Below are positions 22,361 through 33,519 of a stretch of DNA of 64,000 nt, piece by piece. The stretch's first letter is position 1, and every line of letters starts with the position of its first letter. The notes under the pieces are model-generated. The model was not told the DNA's origin, made no database searches, and worked only from the letters and a program-made list of their open reading frames with translations. The stretch is from positions 12,497,001 through 12,561,000 of the forward strand of contig OY540817.1 of NCBI GenBank assembly GCA_961205875.1, given 5' to 3'. Source of the DNA: Sialis fuliginosa (taxonomy: Eukaryota; Arthropoda; Insecta; Megaloptera; Sialidae). A program made the position numbers and the translations under genes.

Positions 22361-22499
22361 TCAAAATTTTCACTCGATCTTTATAATTGGTTAGTATTAA
22401 TACATGTTTAATTCTAAATCGATTATAAAATTTTATAACTGAATCACAATGGGTCCTCGAAATATTAAATAAAAACTAATTTTAGGCAAAATTTTAGGG

Positions 22500-22618
22500 A
22501 ATCTGTAGCTCCCGCACGAAAAATTTCCGGATACATGTTTATATGAACTTTTTTCTTGAAATATTTTCCTCGATCAACTGTTCAAGTTTGTTCCACCTGA
22601 TATGACTCGCCCTGTATA
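22500..22618 (-). repeat. Repeat with 'tacagggcgagtcatatca' end, copy 1
   Basis: On the minus strand it begins ATACAGGGCGAGTCATATCA, then ggtggaacaaacttgaacag. The same end, ATACAGAGTGAGTCATATCA then agtggaacaaacgtgaaaag, occurs at 32590-32705. 'ATACAGGGTG...' ends are typical of several insect non-autonomous repeats. The far end of neither copy could be fixed. Confidence 0.6.
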
Positions 22619-22619
22619 A

Positions 22620-23475
22620 TATTGAAAGAATGTTTCAAATAAAAACTGTAGGATTTTAAATTGAAAAATACTTTTCTGTCTTCTGTAATGTGTTGTGTCT
22701 TTTTAATAAAAATTTTGAAGTAGCAGGTTACAATTTTTTTTATTGCTTAAATGTAAAAAAATCATCAATTAAAAGGTGAAATATAGAATGCATAAACCTT
22801 CATGTAATAAAATACGAATTATCGTAAATTTAAATATTTTTTTATAGTTTATGTAATGAAATTTAATCTACTTGCTATCAAGTTATAGTATTGTAAAGTG
22901 TCATTGTAAATTGTAAAATATATTGTATCGAACTCTTATTTCACTATTATTGTAATACATAAATGTTATTATATCTACTTGTTTTTATAGGATAATAAAA
23001 TAATTTTGCTTGATTACTGTATTTATATTTTATATTATATACTTAAAAAATAAATTGAATCACTATTTTAAAGTAAAAACCTTGGTTGGTGTATTACTTT
23101 ATAGAAAAATTGATTATTAAAACTAACAATAAGTTTGTTTGACTTCAAAGAATGTATATGCAATGTGATACACATATACATTAAATACACATATAGTGTG
23201 CTTCGTGGCTTCTGAGTTTCGGTTATCAATATGAGCTATATCCTAACTTCAAAATTATTTTAAAAACTGCAGAGTTATTCCTCATCATTAATGATCATTG
23301 CTGAAAGATTAAATAGTTAACCTTATGAATTTTTTAACATTACTTTTTAACATTCTTGCTGTTTATATTGATATGAATGTAAAAAATAATAAATAATTAA
23401 ATTTAAAAAATAAGTATATGAAAACAGAATATATACTGTATAATGAATAGTTTAAAAAGTTTTTTGTATCATAAA
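22620..23475. other. A+T-rich DNA, no gene seen
   Basis: Nothing beyond simple A+T-rich sequence was supported. Confidence 0.5.
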
Positions 23476-23479
23476 TAAA

Positions 23480-23600
23480 ATTTCCCCGTTGCTTCACCCG
23501 CAATTTTTGGATGTTTGTAGTAGTGAAAATCGCATCAAAATCAGTTCAGTAATTTTCGTGTAAGGTTGGATAAAAAAACAGACAATAGACATAATTTTTT
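23480..23600 (+). repeat. Degraded lepidopteran repeat (ttccccgttgcttcacccgc)
   Basis: 'tgcttcacccgcaatttttg' followed by 'gtgaaaatcgcatcaaaatc', 'agttcagtaattttcgtgta' and 'aaaaacagacaatagac' is the usual order of an old insect retroposon tail. Coding sequence is absent. Confidence 0.5.
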
Positions 23601-23604
23601 AATT

Positions 23605-24200
23605 ATCAAAATGAATCAAAGTATGAATTAGAAAATCAATAAAAAGATTTAGTCACTTTGGCTTATGAGGAGCTCTTATATAGTCATGTGTACATTTTTA
23701 TGTACTTACAAGTTCTCCTTGACTTCCGGTCAGTAATAATCATCCCATATATCAAAATAAGTAAATTAAATATTTCATTGAATGTTCATTTACTAACCGT
23801 CTATAATTTGTTGGTCAAAACGGTGTGAAGATGTACGAATATTTCTCTGTAAATGATAACACGTTACTTTTCGATCTTGAATAATTATAGCAATTTGGTT
23901 CTAGAGTGATTGGGTGTGAATGTTGTGATTAATTTAGGTACGGTAATTGTAGGTACACGGTTAAACAAATGAAATACAACATCGGGAACGGATCAGGCCA
24001 GCGATGTTGGATCGGTTTTGATTAACGTTTTACACGGACACTCCTACGGCAGACGTTGTTTATATCAATGTTGGCCATACTGATTCAGTTTGTTTACATA
24101 TACATATGTACAATCGGTCTATATGTTTTGTTTATTTATTTAATAAATAAAATTATAACTTAAAATTATTATAATTTAAATTCTTTATTGAAGACATATT
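23605..24200. other. A+T-rich DNA, no gene seen
   Basis: A slightly G+C-richer patch at 23980-24060 (aacatcgggaacggatcagg) is the only departure. It shows no coding signal. Confidence 0.5.
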
Positions 24201-24205
24201 ATAAT

Positions 24206-24275
24206 GTTTAATGTTCGCTCGCGTGGACTACGGAATTATTGTTTAGGATTTTTGAAAAATATTATAATAATAACT
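24206..24275 (-). repeat. Lepidopteran repeat tail, inverted copy
   Basis: The minus strand reads atatttttcaaaaatcctaa, acaataattccgtagtccac, gcgagcgaac, matching 15095-15135 on the plus strand. Confidence 0.65.
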
Positions 24276-24279
24276 AATC

Positions 24280-24990
24280 AACACCTAAATTACCCAACAA
24301 AAACGAATCAGAACAAAAAGTACAAATAATTTTTGTTTTATTATTGAAAACAAAATAAACAACTGACAACCGAACGCATGCGAATCGTTCGTTCTGCCCC
24401 GCTCCTATGTGGAATTTCTTTAGTTCACGTGTTATTAATAATATTTTACCGTCTATAACTTATTTATAGTTATTTCCTAAACTATACGACCAAATTAGAT
24501 GCTTTAAGGGCAAGTTATATCTACATTAAGTACTTGTGATGATGAAATTATTTTTTTCGATAAGAATGAATGTTTTGCAGTTCAGAAGTCCACGTAAACA
24601 GAACCAAACATTTTTAATTTTCTTTGTAACATAAAAGCAGTCATTGTGGCTTAAATTTAAAAGTAAGATATAAGATATAGCAGACTTTATTTTAGATCTT
24701 TTGATTCTACGCAGTTATTTACTACGGCAAACTTTTTTCCGACTTGATTTATTTAAACTTAGAGTCTTTGTAACTTGAAAATTATGGTCTTTCGGACTTT
24801 GCGTCAATGGAGACTTTTGTTTAGCAGGTTAAGAGCTGTAACATATCAAAATTTCAGAAAAATCTATAAGGAAACTTCGGCGTCTTTTACTAAATATGTG
24901 ATATATAATATTATTAATTGATATAGTTTTCGTATTTGCATATGCATGTAAACACACTACCGAAGATGATATGAAGACAATTATTTGAAT
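24280..24990. other. A+T-rich DNA, no gene seen
   Basis: A small patch near 24370-24420 (cgaacgcatgcgaatcgttc) stands out slightly. No coding or RNA feature was supported. The minus-strand frame 24829-25056 overlaps the exon candidate that follows. Confidence 0.5.
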
Positions 24991-25000
24991 CATGTTACAG

Positions 25001-25135
25001 CACATGACCCGAACGGCGTCATCCTTTGGCCCACATCGCGCACGAGAGAGACACACAGATATTCGGCAAGGCGGTGGTGGTGGGATTCTCTACATGAGCA
25101 CGAAATCGCGGCAAGGGGTCCGCCCGTATGCGATT
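25001..25135 (+). CDS. Candidate internal exon (135 bp, phase 1-1), unidentified protein
   Basis: This G+C-rich segment is bounded upstream by 'gaatcatgttacag' (acceptor AG at 24999-25000, weak pyrimidine tract) and downstream by GTGAGT (25136-25141), a near-consensus donor. If spliced so, the frame that takes two bases first gives 44 whole codons, beginning HDPNGVILWPTSRTRETHRY and ending AARGPPVCD, with one base left over. It is therefore a symmetric phase-1 exon of length divisible by three. No stop occurs in that frame. A second plus frame (ASSFGPHRARERHTDIRQ...) is also open, and the minus strand is open for part of it. No domain is recognised. Alternatives are a conserved non-coding element or transposon debris. 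Confidence 0.3.
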
Positions 25136-25274
25136 GTGAGTATTATTTATATTTTATTGAAATATCAAATTGGTCAAACAAAAATTGATTATCACCATAA
25201 TTGTAACAGTTATAGTTGTTGTGAAAGTATGGTTGCAATGTTGTTTTGGAACAAATTTGAAATATTGTCTATAA

Positions 25275-25335
25275 CAGTCGTGGGCAAAAGCTGGCCCGCG
25301 GGCCACATCCAGCACTCCTGACCCGCGATAGTATT
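25275..25335 (+). mobile_element. hAT-like end remnant (ggcccgcgggcc)
   Basis: CAGTCGTGGGCAAAAGCTGG, then cccgcgggccacatccagca, is the classic hAT end pattern 'CAGNGGTGGGCAAA...GGCCCGCGGGCC'. It contains a perfect 14-bp palindrome, TGGCCCGCGGGCCA. No right end was found downstream. Confidence 0.55.
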
Positions 25336-25339
25336 TTGA

Positions 25340-26645
25340 TTATTATGAATATTCCTTTAAATTATATTTTAAATAAAAATGATTATCTGATGAATTTTTT
25401 GTCCGATAGAGAATTTATCACCTCATCTCTTTTCACCTCAAAGGTTCATATATTTTTATACGAACTTTCATAAATCGGTGTAGCTTTTTAGTTGTGAAAA
25501 CAATTTGATGTAAAATTTCATTTTTGTGGGATCTCGTGCTCAGCTGTTGGAGGGGAGAAAATTACCAAAATACAAGCTTTCTATCATTTAATGTAAGATC
25601 AACGAATATGTTATAATATTTAATCCGGTTCTCTGCCAGAAATATTTTTCCGCGCACTTTTTATAAAAATGGATTATAGATAATTTGAATGAACACTATG
25701 TAAAATTACATCAATACTTTACTATTTTGCTTCCTCGCTATATCCAAAGAAAGGGGAAGCTATGTAATAATTTTTTAAACCAAAAACAATTTTTAAGCCG
25801 TTTACACATAATTATACTTTACTAAGCATAATTATGGTATGTGCACGCAGATGCCATAATTATTTCTAATTTTAAGAGTAGTTACATTAAAGTATTATAG
25901 TAGCTTTGTAAAAGCTTACAAATCTGTAAAGTTAACTGCTTTTTTAATAGGAAATATTCATTCTATCACATTTATAATTTAAAAAATAAATTCACCTAAA
26001 AAAAAACTTTAGATAAAAACATTATTTATAATTTTTAGCCAGTATTAAATGCAGGGCAACAATTTAATAATACAAACTGAATTTTCTCTACTCATCTAAA
26101 TGCAGGTATCATATTTGTGCTTACAATTAGTAAGGCAGGATTATAGAGAACTAAAAAGTTCACTATAAAAGTAGCAATACGAAGAATAATACATTTTAAT
26201 ACCGTTCTGAATAATATATTCCTTTACATGTGTTATTCAAGTGACATACAACATATATAAATCATAACTTCTGTAAAAACTCGTCTTACATCAGATATAA
26301 AAACAATCCAACATACTCCTATTTCATACTAACGTGACTAACACGCATTCTCAATATATATCTAGTATGTATACATTTTCATGTCGTTAATAAATATATA
26401 AACGTTTTATAATAGATAAAAATCAAATTTTTAAGTATCAAATTTTATATAAAAATATAGGATATCAGTTTCGAATCAGTCATATTTATGAGAGTCTTGT
26501 GTCGGCCACCTACGCGCTCGCTGTCACAGAGTGGGTGCTGCCCGCCGTATGTCTTACAGTCATGCATTTCTTATATACATCAATGGTACACATACTATCA
26601 TATATATAAACTAAATAAGTGGTTAACATCGATCAACAAAAAGTT
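25340..26645. other. A+T-rich DNA, no gene seen
   Basis: The block holds a small family A fragment at 25732-25750 and a G+C-richer patch at 26500-26570 (cggccacctacgcgctcgct, gggtgctgcccgccgtatg). No coding frame across the patch could be chosen. Confidence 0.45.
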
Positions 26646-26653
26646 GAGTCATA

Positions 26654-27162
26654 TAAGGTAAAGGCACCAGTTATGGGCGCTATAATAGGAAGTTTTCGTT
26701 TTTTTGGATTAATGGGCTTGTTTTTTGTAATTCTCATGAACTCAAGATACTAATAAAACAAGTAACTCTTTATTTTATCAATTTAATCACCAAAGTCACC
26801 AAATATAGTAATAGCAAAGGTAAAACCAGTAATGAGCACGCAGTAATGAACAATTGCTAATGATTACAAAATTACACAAAAGATTTAAAAGAAAGAATCG
26901 TCAAATTTGAAACAATGTAAAGCAGTTGTTATGATAATATAATAATCAATAAATAAATTATACTAAAAATTAGTTTAAAAGTCCACCATTTTGATACCTA
27001 TTGGCATATAGTCATCAAATCACGTTGTAAGACAGTTAAATGTATATAGATTAAATTCAGAAATGGTAGTAATCAAATATCAACACATATTTCTAATTCA
27101 ATACATTTAATTAAAAATTTACCATTACTGGGGTCCTTGCCAAGACAGGTGCCACTTCCTTA
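26654..27162 (+). mobile_element. TAAGG-TIR MITE, copy M3 (full length, 509 bp)
   Basis: The ends are TAAGGTAAAGGCACCAGTTA and, from the right, TAAGGAAGTGGCACCTGTCT. TA duplications are clear at 26652-26653 and 27163-27164. The interior carries 'cttgttttttgtaattctca', 'aaacaagtaactctttattt', 'gtaaaaccagtaatgagcac', 'acaatgtaaagcagttgtta' and 'cattttgatacctattggca', used here to identify the other copies. No protein frame is present, so it must have relied on an external transposase. Confidence 0.9.
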
Positions 27163-27164
27163 TA

Positions 27165-28955
27165 TTAAAATATTATATTTGTTGTAAGTAGATACAGTGA
27201 CGGTAATTTTGATAACATTTCTCTCAGGAAAATACCTATTTCAATTGTCTTTCACCCCCGAAACTACCAATAATGACCTGATATTGACATAAAAATGAAT
27301 AGTCTTGAAATGTGCAAAATTACGATAAAAACTAAAACGAAGCTCTACTAGAACTTGCAAAATAATAATAATATGTAGGTATTTATCGTATTAGAATTTG
27401 CTCTAGAGCAAAGTTAATTTGCTTGGGAGCTAACGCTATCTGCAAGGTGTCAAATTTTTATGAATTTGTTCAGGATTCTAGAGCAGTGATAATAAATGTA
27501 TAGAAATGTAAATGTTATCAATTTTATGAGGTACACTTGGCAGCACTTATTTTAAGTCGCTGACTTCTATTTAACACGCATGCGTCAAGGTTATCATATA
27601 TATATTTTGGATTTTATGGAAAAAAGAATCTGCTAGTAACCTTGTTATTTTCTAGGGCAGAATATTTTTTGTTTAAATATATTAATTATTATTGACATGA
27701 TAAATTTAATAAACGGTGATCAATAATTACGATTTTTATTCATAGGTATTAATCAATTATATATTTTATAAGTATAATCTTCATTCTATCTATATATGAA
27801 TATCTTAAATACCTACTTGTTTTTGTTGCATCTCGCATTACGCTTTTAAGTTTTTCTCTCTTGAGATATAAAATATTTATGATATTTTCGAAAGTAATAT
27901 CATCTAATATAGTGTTGATATTGTATATTAATACTCAGGTAATTTATGATATTATGCACATATGTGTACATAATAAATAACACAAATATTCATAGTTACT
28001 GTTTTAGAATCGAACTCATAACCCAAGGCACAAGAAAGTAACATGTTTATCGATACAATTTAACAAATAACTTTGTTATAAGGTAAGATTATCTGTGAAA
28101 CTAGTTTGTAATTCCTGTTATATTAATAAAAAAAATAAAGCTCGAAGCGATCATTTCGTTTTGCTCGTTGAAAGACAATATTGTAATAATAATGATATAT
28201 TTTCTTGGTGAATTAAAAGATATATTATAACACCATCTTTATAAAATTTATGAACGGGAAAAGTATATTTGACTAAAGCACGAGAGAATAAAACGGTAGT
28301 CGGTTAATAAATTGTCGAAATGTGATCAAGGAAGAATGATTTACAGTCACTGGTTTTAATCCACAATTAACATTTATTTTTTAAGGCGAGACATTATTGT
28401 ATGTGACATTTTATTACATTTTATGTGCAGTTAAAATACAAAGTGCGCGGAAAATGATATTAAGTATTAAGTTATGGAAGATATCAGTTGATGTCCCACT
28501 TCCCTGATGGTAATTTTAACCCATTTATGTGAATATTTATAAAATTATAATGTGCTGTATATTGGAGAAGTGAAAATGGGTGTGTGCATGAGTTATTACA
28601 AATGATCACGATATATTTTTTTTACGAATTTTAAATATTTTTTAACATATATTAAGCTTTTAAACACCTTAAATATGTGTGTAAACATCAAGTCGCATAA
28701 ATTTGTAAAACATAAGGAAAGTTCGTTGTTAGAGGAATGCAACTCTAAATGATTTAATTATAGTAGTAAAGTTGTAAAACTAATTTATAGAGTTTTTTAT
28801 TATCACTGTTTTAAACGTACCTACAATAATAATTTATATTCCTTGGAAAGTTGCATTGATTTATCATCTACTGTATTTGGAGTAATATTTTCATTTCTTT
28901 ATATGTATTAGAAATATATATTACAATAAAGGTAACTAGTAATATAATATATCTA
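27165..28955. other. A+T-rich DNA, no gene seen
   Basis: Near 27998-28030 the minus strand shows 'tgggttatgagttcgattct', which resembles a tRNA-type B box (GAGTTCGATTC). No matching A box was found upstream, so a tRNA or SINE is not called. Confidence 0.45.
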
Positions 28956-28959
28956 CAGG

Positions 28960-29410
28960 GTGTCCAAGATAAGCGTGAAATGTATGGGGATTTCCTAAAT
29001 GGTAAGAGACACAGATTCGGTTAAACTACATAAAAAAATATTAATAAACCTATGTGGTTTAGGCGGTATACCCAAAAACTGAAAATTCGGAAATTCTTTA
29101 AATGGCTATAACTCTTTTGTTAAAGTAGATAGGTACTTTTTGTATGCGATTTCTTAACGCACTTTTGTGTAGAATTGATTGGCGTATTTATAATTTTTAT
29201 ATCATTTTTAGTTTCCGAGTTACAAGCCCTAACTTTAGTTTTTTCTATGGGCCACTACGTTGGCTATAGTATATTTGAACGTATTTTTTTATTCTACTTT
29301 ACAACAAAATGTAACTTGTCATATTTAAAACTGAAGCTAGGATTTGGAACTCGGAAATTAAAAGTAATATAAAAATTCTAAATACGTCAATCAATTCTAC
29401 ATAAAAATTT
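28960..29410. mobile_element. Foldback repeat beginning 'cagggtgtcc'
   Basis: The left part opens ctacagggtgtccaagataa (28957-28976), a common insect repeat start. Inside, 29168-29200 (tagaattgattggcgtattt...) pairs with 29367-29399, with only a few mismatches over about 33 bp. The pairing continues inwards (gtttccgagttacaagccct against the complement of ctaggatttggaactcggaa). The inner arms thus make a hairpin of about 240 bp. A 65-codon plus-strand frame spans the hairpin and is not a gene. A matching 'ggacaccctg' right end was not found. Confidence 0.65.
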
Positions 29411-29414
29411 TATT

Positions 29415-30065
29415 GATTTTCATTCCATTATTTTATTATATATTACTAATGGTTTTTAATTTTGATAAATTTGGATTTATTTAACATATTCGAATAAATT
29501 GAAAATCTATACGGTACGGAACACTAATACGCAAAGGTTAACTAGCATTTGACATTTTTTTTAATTCAAAACTTTTCCCAACAATGTATACGATAAAATA
29601 ATTACTTTCAACGTGTCACAACATGTATCGAATTTGTACTATGGGGGTGTAAAGCATCGTCCAATAAGGCAACAACAATACCGATAACATAAATAAATCA
29701 GTGATTGGTTTTTCATAGACAGCCCCCCGCGGTGTGGCCCTGGGCAACCAGCAGTATCACATGTTTATTAACGAGCATGCCAAACGCATAATCAATTATG
29801 AATTTAATAAACAACTAGACTTTCGTCTATCCCAGTTCAAAGGTTTGATAGATACATCGCTTCTCTAATGCCGTGAGATATGGTCAATTGAAATTCTGCT
29901 TGTCGTACATTTCTCATGGTTCCGTTTACAAATTGGGCTGTTTATTAGCTTTCAGTGACTATTAGATATTATTGTGGATGGTCAGATACAGAGTTGGAGG
30001 TACCTATATTATACAAAATATATTCTAATAATTTCTACGTTAAAACAATAAATAATAAAAAAATA
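29415..30065. other. No supported gene
   Basis: A G+C-richer patch lies at 29720-29760 (cagccccccgcggtgtggcc). The rest is A+T-rich. The 81-codon plus-strand frame at 29955-30200 runs into the foldback element and is accidental. Confidence 0.45.
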
Positions 30066-30069
30066 AAAG

Positions 30070-30478
30070 TGCGGAGCCAAAAAAGCGACCTATATATCAT
30101 AGCATTTCAGTATTGGACAAGCATAGTCGAAATCCAAATTTTTAGAATTTTTGGCCTACCAATTTTTTTTATTCGAGCTTGTATTTTCGGCTTACGTTGA
30201 ATTTTTCCAAGTTGGCTAAACCCAAAATTCAAACTCAAATAAAAAAACGGGTAAGCAAAAAATTTTAAATATTTGGATTTCGACTATGCTTGACCAATAC
30301 TACAATGCTATGTAAGTTGCTTTTTGGCATCCCACCTCCCTTTTTGGTGATATTCAACCTAAGCCCAAAATTCAAGCTCAAATAAAAAAAACTGGAAACC
30401 AGAAAATTCCAAAATTTGGATTTTTATTATGCTTGACCAATTCTATAATGCTATATAGGTCGCTTTTTTGGCTCCGCA
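30070..30478. mobile_element. Foldback element with perfect 25-bp-class TIRs and duplicated right arm
   Basis: The left end TGCGGAGCCAAAAAAGCGAC then ctatat is the exact reverse complement of the right end. The interior is itself palindromic. 'ggacaagcatagtcgaaatc' (30116) pairs with 'gatttcgactatgcttgacc' (30276), and a second right-arm version follows at 30418 (ggatttttattatgcttgac). The phrase 'cccaaaattcaaactcaaataaaaaaa' (30220) recurs as 'cccaaaattcaagctcaaataaaaaaa' (30365), so the right arm is tandemly duplicated. No clear target duplication is seen. Confidence 0.85.
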
Positions 30479-30479
30479 A

Positions 30480-31030
30480 ATTTTAGTATTCTGAAATTAA
30501 TTGGATTAATTCAGAAACACTAAAATTAATTCAGAATAGCAAAATAATTTTTAAATAAAATTGAAGTCCGTCTCTGCATTTGGCGAAGTTATTTATTGAA
30601 TCGGAGGTGTGAGATATGCATATATTATTGTTTATCTATAGTACAGTTATATTTGAAATCATAAAAAAGAAATATAATAATTGTAAAAAAATTGGACCCA
30701 CGAATCTATCAGAAATGTCGTAGGCTGGATGGATACATTATTGACACCTATTTGATTTTGTTGATAGTGATAAATTTTGAATTTTATTGATTGTTTGGGT
30801 GTTTACGTACAGTACATTTTGTTGAAATTCTGCGGTAGCGAAAAATATTGTTAATAAATTTTATTGATGCAATAATTGTTAATACTTTCGTGAGATGACC
30901 TATTTTTTTTTTTATTTGTAATAAAGAATGTGACCTAATATATAGCCAACGAAAAATTAATTTTATTTTATTTTCTACATTAATATGGCTGACACTAAGT
31001 TCGGTATTGTAGGTGCAATATATGTGATTA
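30480..31030. other. A+T-rich DNA, no gene seen
   Basis: The 108-codon minus-strand frame (30784-31110) starts inside the hAT-like element downstream. It is rich in Lys, Ile and Arg without motifs and is not called as a gene. Confidence 0.4.
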
Positions 31031-31035
31031 AACAT

Positions 31036-31483
31036 TAGGGCTGAACATGAGACAAAACGAGAGTTAGGTAAATCTCGTCTCATTTTTTGAAACCTTAGTC
31101 TCGTCTTCAATATAACAACTAACAGCTTCGTCTCGGTCTTTACCCATGTGAAAATTAAAGTATTTAACGAAAATCGAGATGAGAAATATGATCTACTATT
31201 ATAGTGGGAATTTTTTTCTATAATGTTTAATTTATTTATTCTTATTATGTAATTAGTCAGTAATAACTAAAGGAAACACGAATGATTATGAAATAGGATT
31301 ACTTTAAATAAATAAAAAACTTGACAAAACTAAATAAAGTTTCTATTACCCACGCTCGTTTCGTCAAAATTTGAAACGGTCTCGTTTCGAAATTATCTTA
31401 TTAAATTCTCAAATGGTTATTTCTCGGTCTCATCTCGTTGTTTAAGAGATATCGTTTCTGCCTCGTCTGAACGTGCAGACCTT
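31036..31483. mobile_element. hAT-like element with 'ctcgtctcg' subterminal repeats (448 bp)
   Basis: The left end TAGGGCTGAACATGAGACAA resembles the right end read inwards, AAGGTCTGCACGTTCAGACG. Repeats of ctcgtctc/gtctcgtttcg cluster near both ends (31075-31140 and 31380-31495), the usual transposase-binding layout of hAT elements. Flanking octamers (TTAAACAT and CTCGTTTG) do not match, so the duplication has decayed or the right edge is a few bases off. Related starts occur at 36697, 46048, 53713 and 54227. Confidence 0.6.
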
Positions 31484-31489
31484 CTCGTT

Positions 31490-32585
31490 TGATGGTTTTA
31501 AAATTAACAAATCATCATTAATTAATTTTTGAAGCTATAGTGACCAATTTTTTAACCGAATTCAAAATCATACAAAAGAAACTTAATTATTAATTTCAGT
31601 TATTTTCCTCGAAATCACCAATTACTTTTTACGTCAATTTCAATACAAATACGTCAAAAGTAAATAAATTCTCAAACTAATTGGCCAGCCAACTAAATCA
31701 CTAAAATTTATATTATTTTATTGGCCAATAAATCAATTAAATCTATGTTATTTTTTCTAATTAAACGAATCATTTTGTACAAATAACTAAAATTGGGCGA
31801 GCTTTATGGGATATTAAATCAAATATAAAATTCCAAATAACGTATGTTTTTATGTGTCATTAAAGTGACTCTGAACTCAGATCTGTAAATCACGCCGTTA
31901 TATTTCGTCCAATTAAATTAAATATACATAAATAATTACAAATAATTAGATATTGAACAACCATCTCATAATGCTTTAAACATAATACTAAATTTTTTAT
32001 ACCGCATTGGATTGTAAAATGTCTATTTTATAATTAATAAGATTTAAAACTATATTTATAGTATATGTTGATCGGTAAATCATAAACTGCAGTGATATTA
32101 AAAATGTTATATGAATATTAACGAGTCTTCATGATAACCTATTTAATATATCTACTAGATACTTAATCTACATACATAATAATATATTTGTGCTAAAAGT
32201 AATATGTTTAATGGGTTAATAAAGGTATCTCATATTCTTTATATTTAAATCACATACGAGAACCTAGTTATAGTCCAGGCTGCCTAGACTAAAAAGTACC
32301 TAAAATAAGAATTTTTAGGTTTGCTACTTACAAGATTTGTTAAAAATGTGATTTAAAATAATACCCTAAGTTTGTTCCGATTTTGGTTGTCCGCGTCATT
32401 CTTCAGATTTTATAAATAACGGTCTAAAAAATTATTATAAAAAGAAGTTTCAAATAAAAGTTATTCGTTATAAAATTCCCTACAACCTCCATTAAAAAAA
32501 ATTAAAAAATTCATTTGTTTATCCGCTACACTGAAGAAAATGACTGCAAACATACTTTTTTTAAATTGTAATAACTAATAAAGTT
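31490..32585. other. A+T-rich DNA, no gene seen
   Basis: No supported feature. Confidence 0.5.
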
Positions 32586-32589
32586 GAAC

Positions 32590-32705
32590 GTTTTTTTTAA
32601 GTTGATACTCCTGGAAAACAAACATAACAAACCGAAGAAAATGTAAGTTGAAATATTTTTCCCGAAGACCTTTTCACGTTTGTTCCACTTGATATGACTC
32701 ACTCT
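32590..32705 (-). repeat. Repeat with 'tacagggcgagtcatatca' end, copy 2
   Basis: See the copy at 22500-22618. The shared part runs from the terminus at about 32705 through gttccacttgatatgactca and the preceding 'gaaatatttttcccgaagac'. Confidence 0.6.
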
Positions 32706-32785
32706 GTATATTATGAAATGAATATCTAGAAAACGTTTATTTATACCGAAAAAATAAGTAACTAACTTATTTTGATACTCTATAT

Positions 32786-32967
32786 CAGTGGTTCTTAAAC
32801 TAGGGTCCGCTGAACTTTTGCTGGGGGTCCGTGAAACATGTTTGGCATAAATTAAAGTACTTTTACATTTCTATTTACCAGTGATTAATTAGTATTTAAT
32901 GACCTTCTTCGTTTTTCTATCCGGGAGAGGGGGTTCATGAAAAACCATATAAGTTTAAGAACCGCTG
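32786..32967. mobile_element. hAT-type MITE (182 bp) with perfect 8-bp duplication
   Basis: The left end CAGTGGTTCTTAAACTAGGG and the right end read inwards CAGCGGTTCTTAAACTTATA are inverted repeats (15 of the first 16 bases agree). The flanks carry identical CTCTATAT octamers (32778-32785 and 32968-32975), the target duplication size of hAT transposases. The interior holds 'ggggtccgtgaaaca' and 'gggggttcatgaaa', also inverted relatives. There is no coding capacity. Confidence 0.9.
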
Positions 32968-32969
32968 CT

Positions 32970-33495
32970 CTATATTATTTCTCAAAGTTAATTTGGCTTG
33001 GAGGTTTCAAAATGTTAATTTGTGCAGAGCCTATTATTTTTTCCTTAAGTACTGCACAAAGTAACATTTCGAACTGCATATTTAAATTTTAGAGCTACAC
33101 AAACAAGCTAAAATTGCACACTAAAATAACCCTTGGTTTTGGCTGTAAAATACGAAGTTTTAGATACACTCTAAAAAATATAGCAAAATATACATATATG
33201 TTGCAGTTTTATTTTGTAACTTATAAAAATTTAATATATATTCATGACAAAATCTTGTGTAACAGTTTGTTGGTCGCTGTTTATTACATAACAACGCCGC
33301 CGCACGCCACTGGCAGAGTCTTAGAAACGCGTCCACTATAGATATTCGGCACGTGTAATTATTATTTAAATTCGGAAGATATCTTGTTAAATACAACTCA
33401 TCTGTTTATATATGTGAATTTTATTCAAATGTCTCGGATGAGGTCAGCCGGAGAGCACATAGTGGACCAGTCTCCGGTACCGCACACACATGCCC
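32970..33495. other. No supported gene; overlapping antisense frames 33114-33396
   Basis: Frames of 75 (plus) and 78 (minus) codons overlap around a G+C-richer patch, 33293-33330 (acgccgccgcacgccactgg), whose minus strand reads CCAGTGGCGTGCGGCGGCG, like a hAT-type end. A 7-bp-stem hairpin (CCGGAGA...TCTCCGG) lies at 33450-33476. Confidence 0.4.
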
Positions 33496-33500
33496 ACCAA

Positions 33501-33518
33501 ACACACACACACACACAC
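33501..33518. repeat. (AC)9 microsatellite
   Basis: Uninterrupted AC dinucleotides, preceded by imperfect CACACA/CCCACC sequence from 33483. Confidence 0.9.
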
Positions 33519-33519
33519 C

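Noticed and set aside
27998-28030. tRNA B-box-like sequence on the minus strand
   Set aside because: No A box at the right distance and no cloverleaf could be drawn.
30784-31110. 108-codon minus-strand open frame
   Set aside because: It begins within the hAT-like element at 31036 and is Lys/Ile/Arg-rich without any domain.
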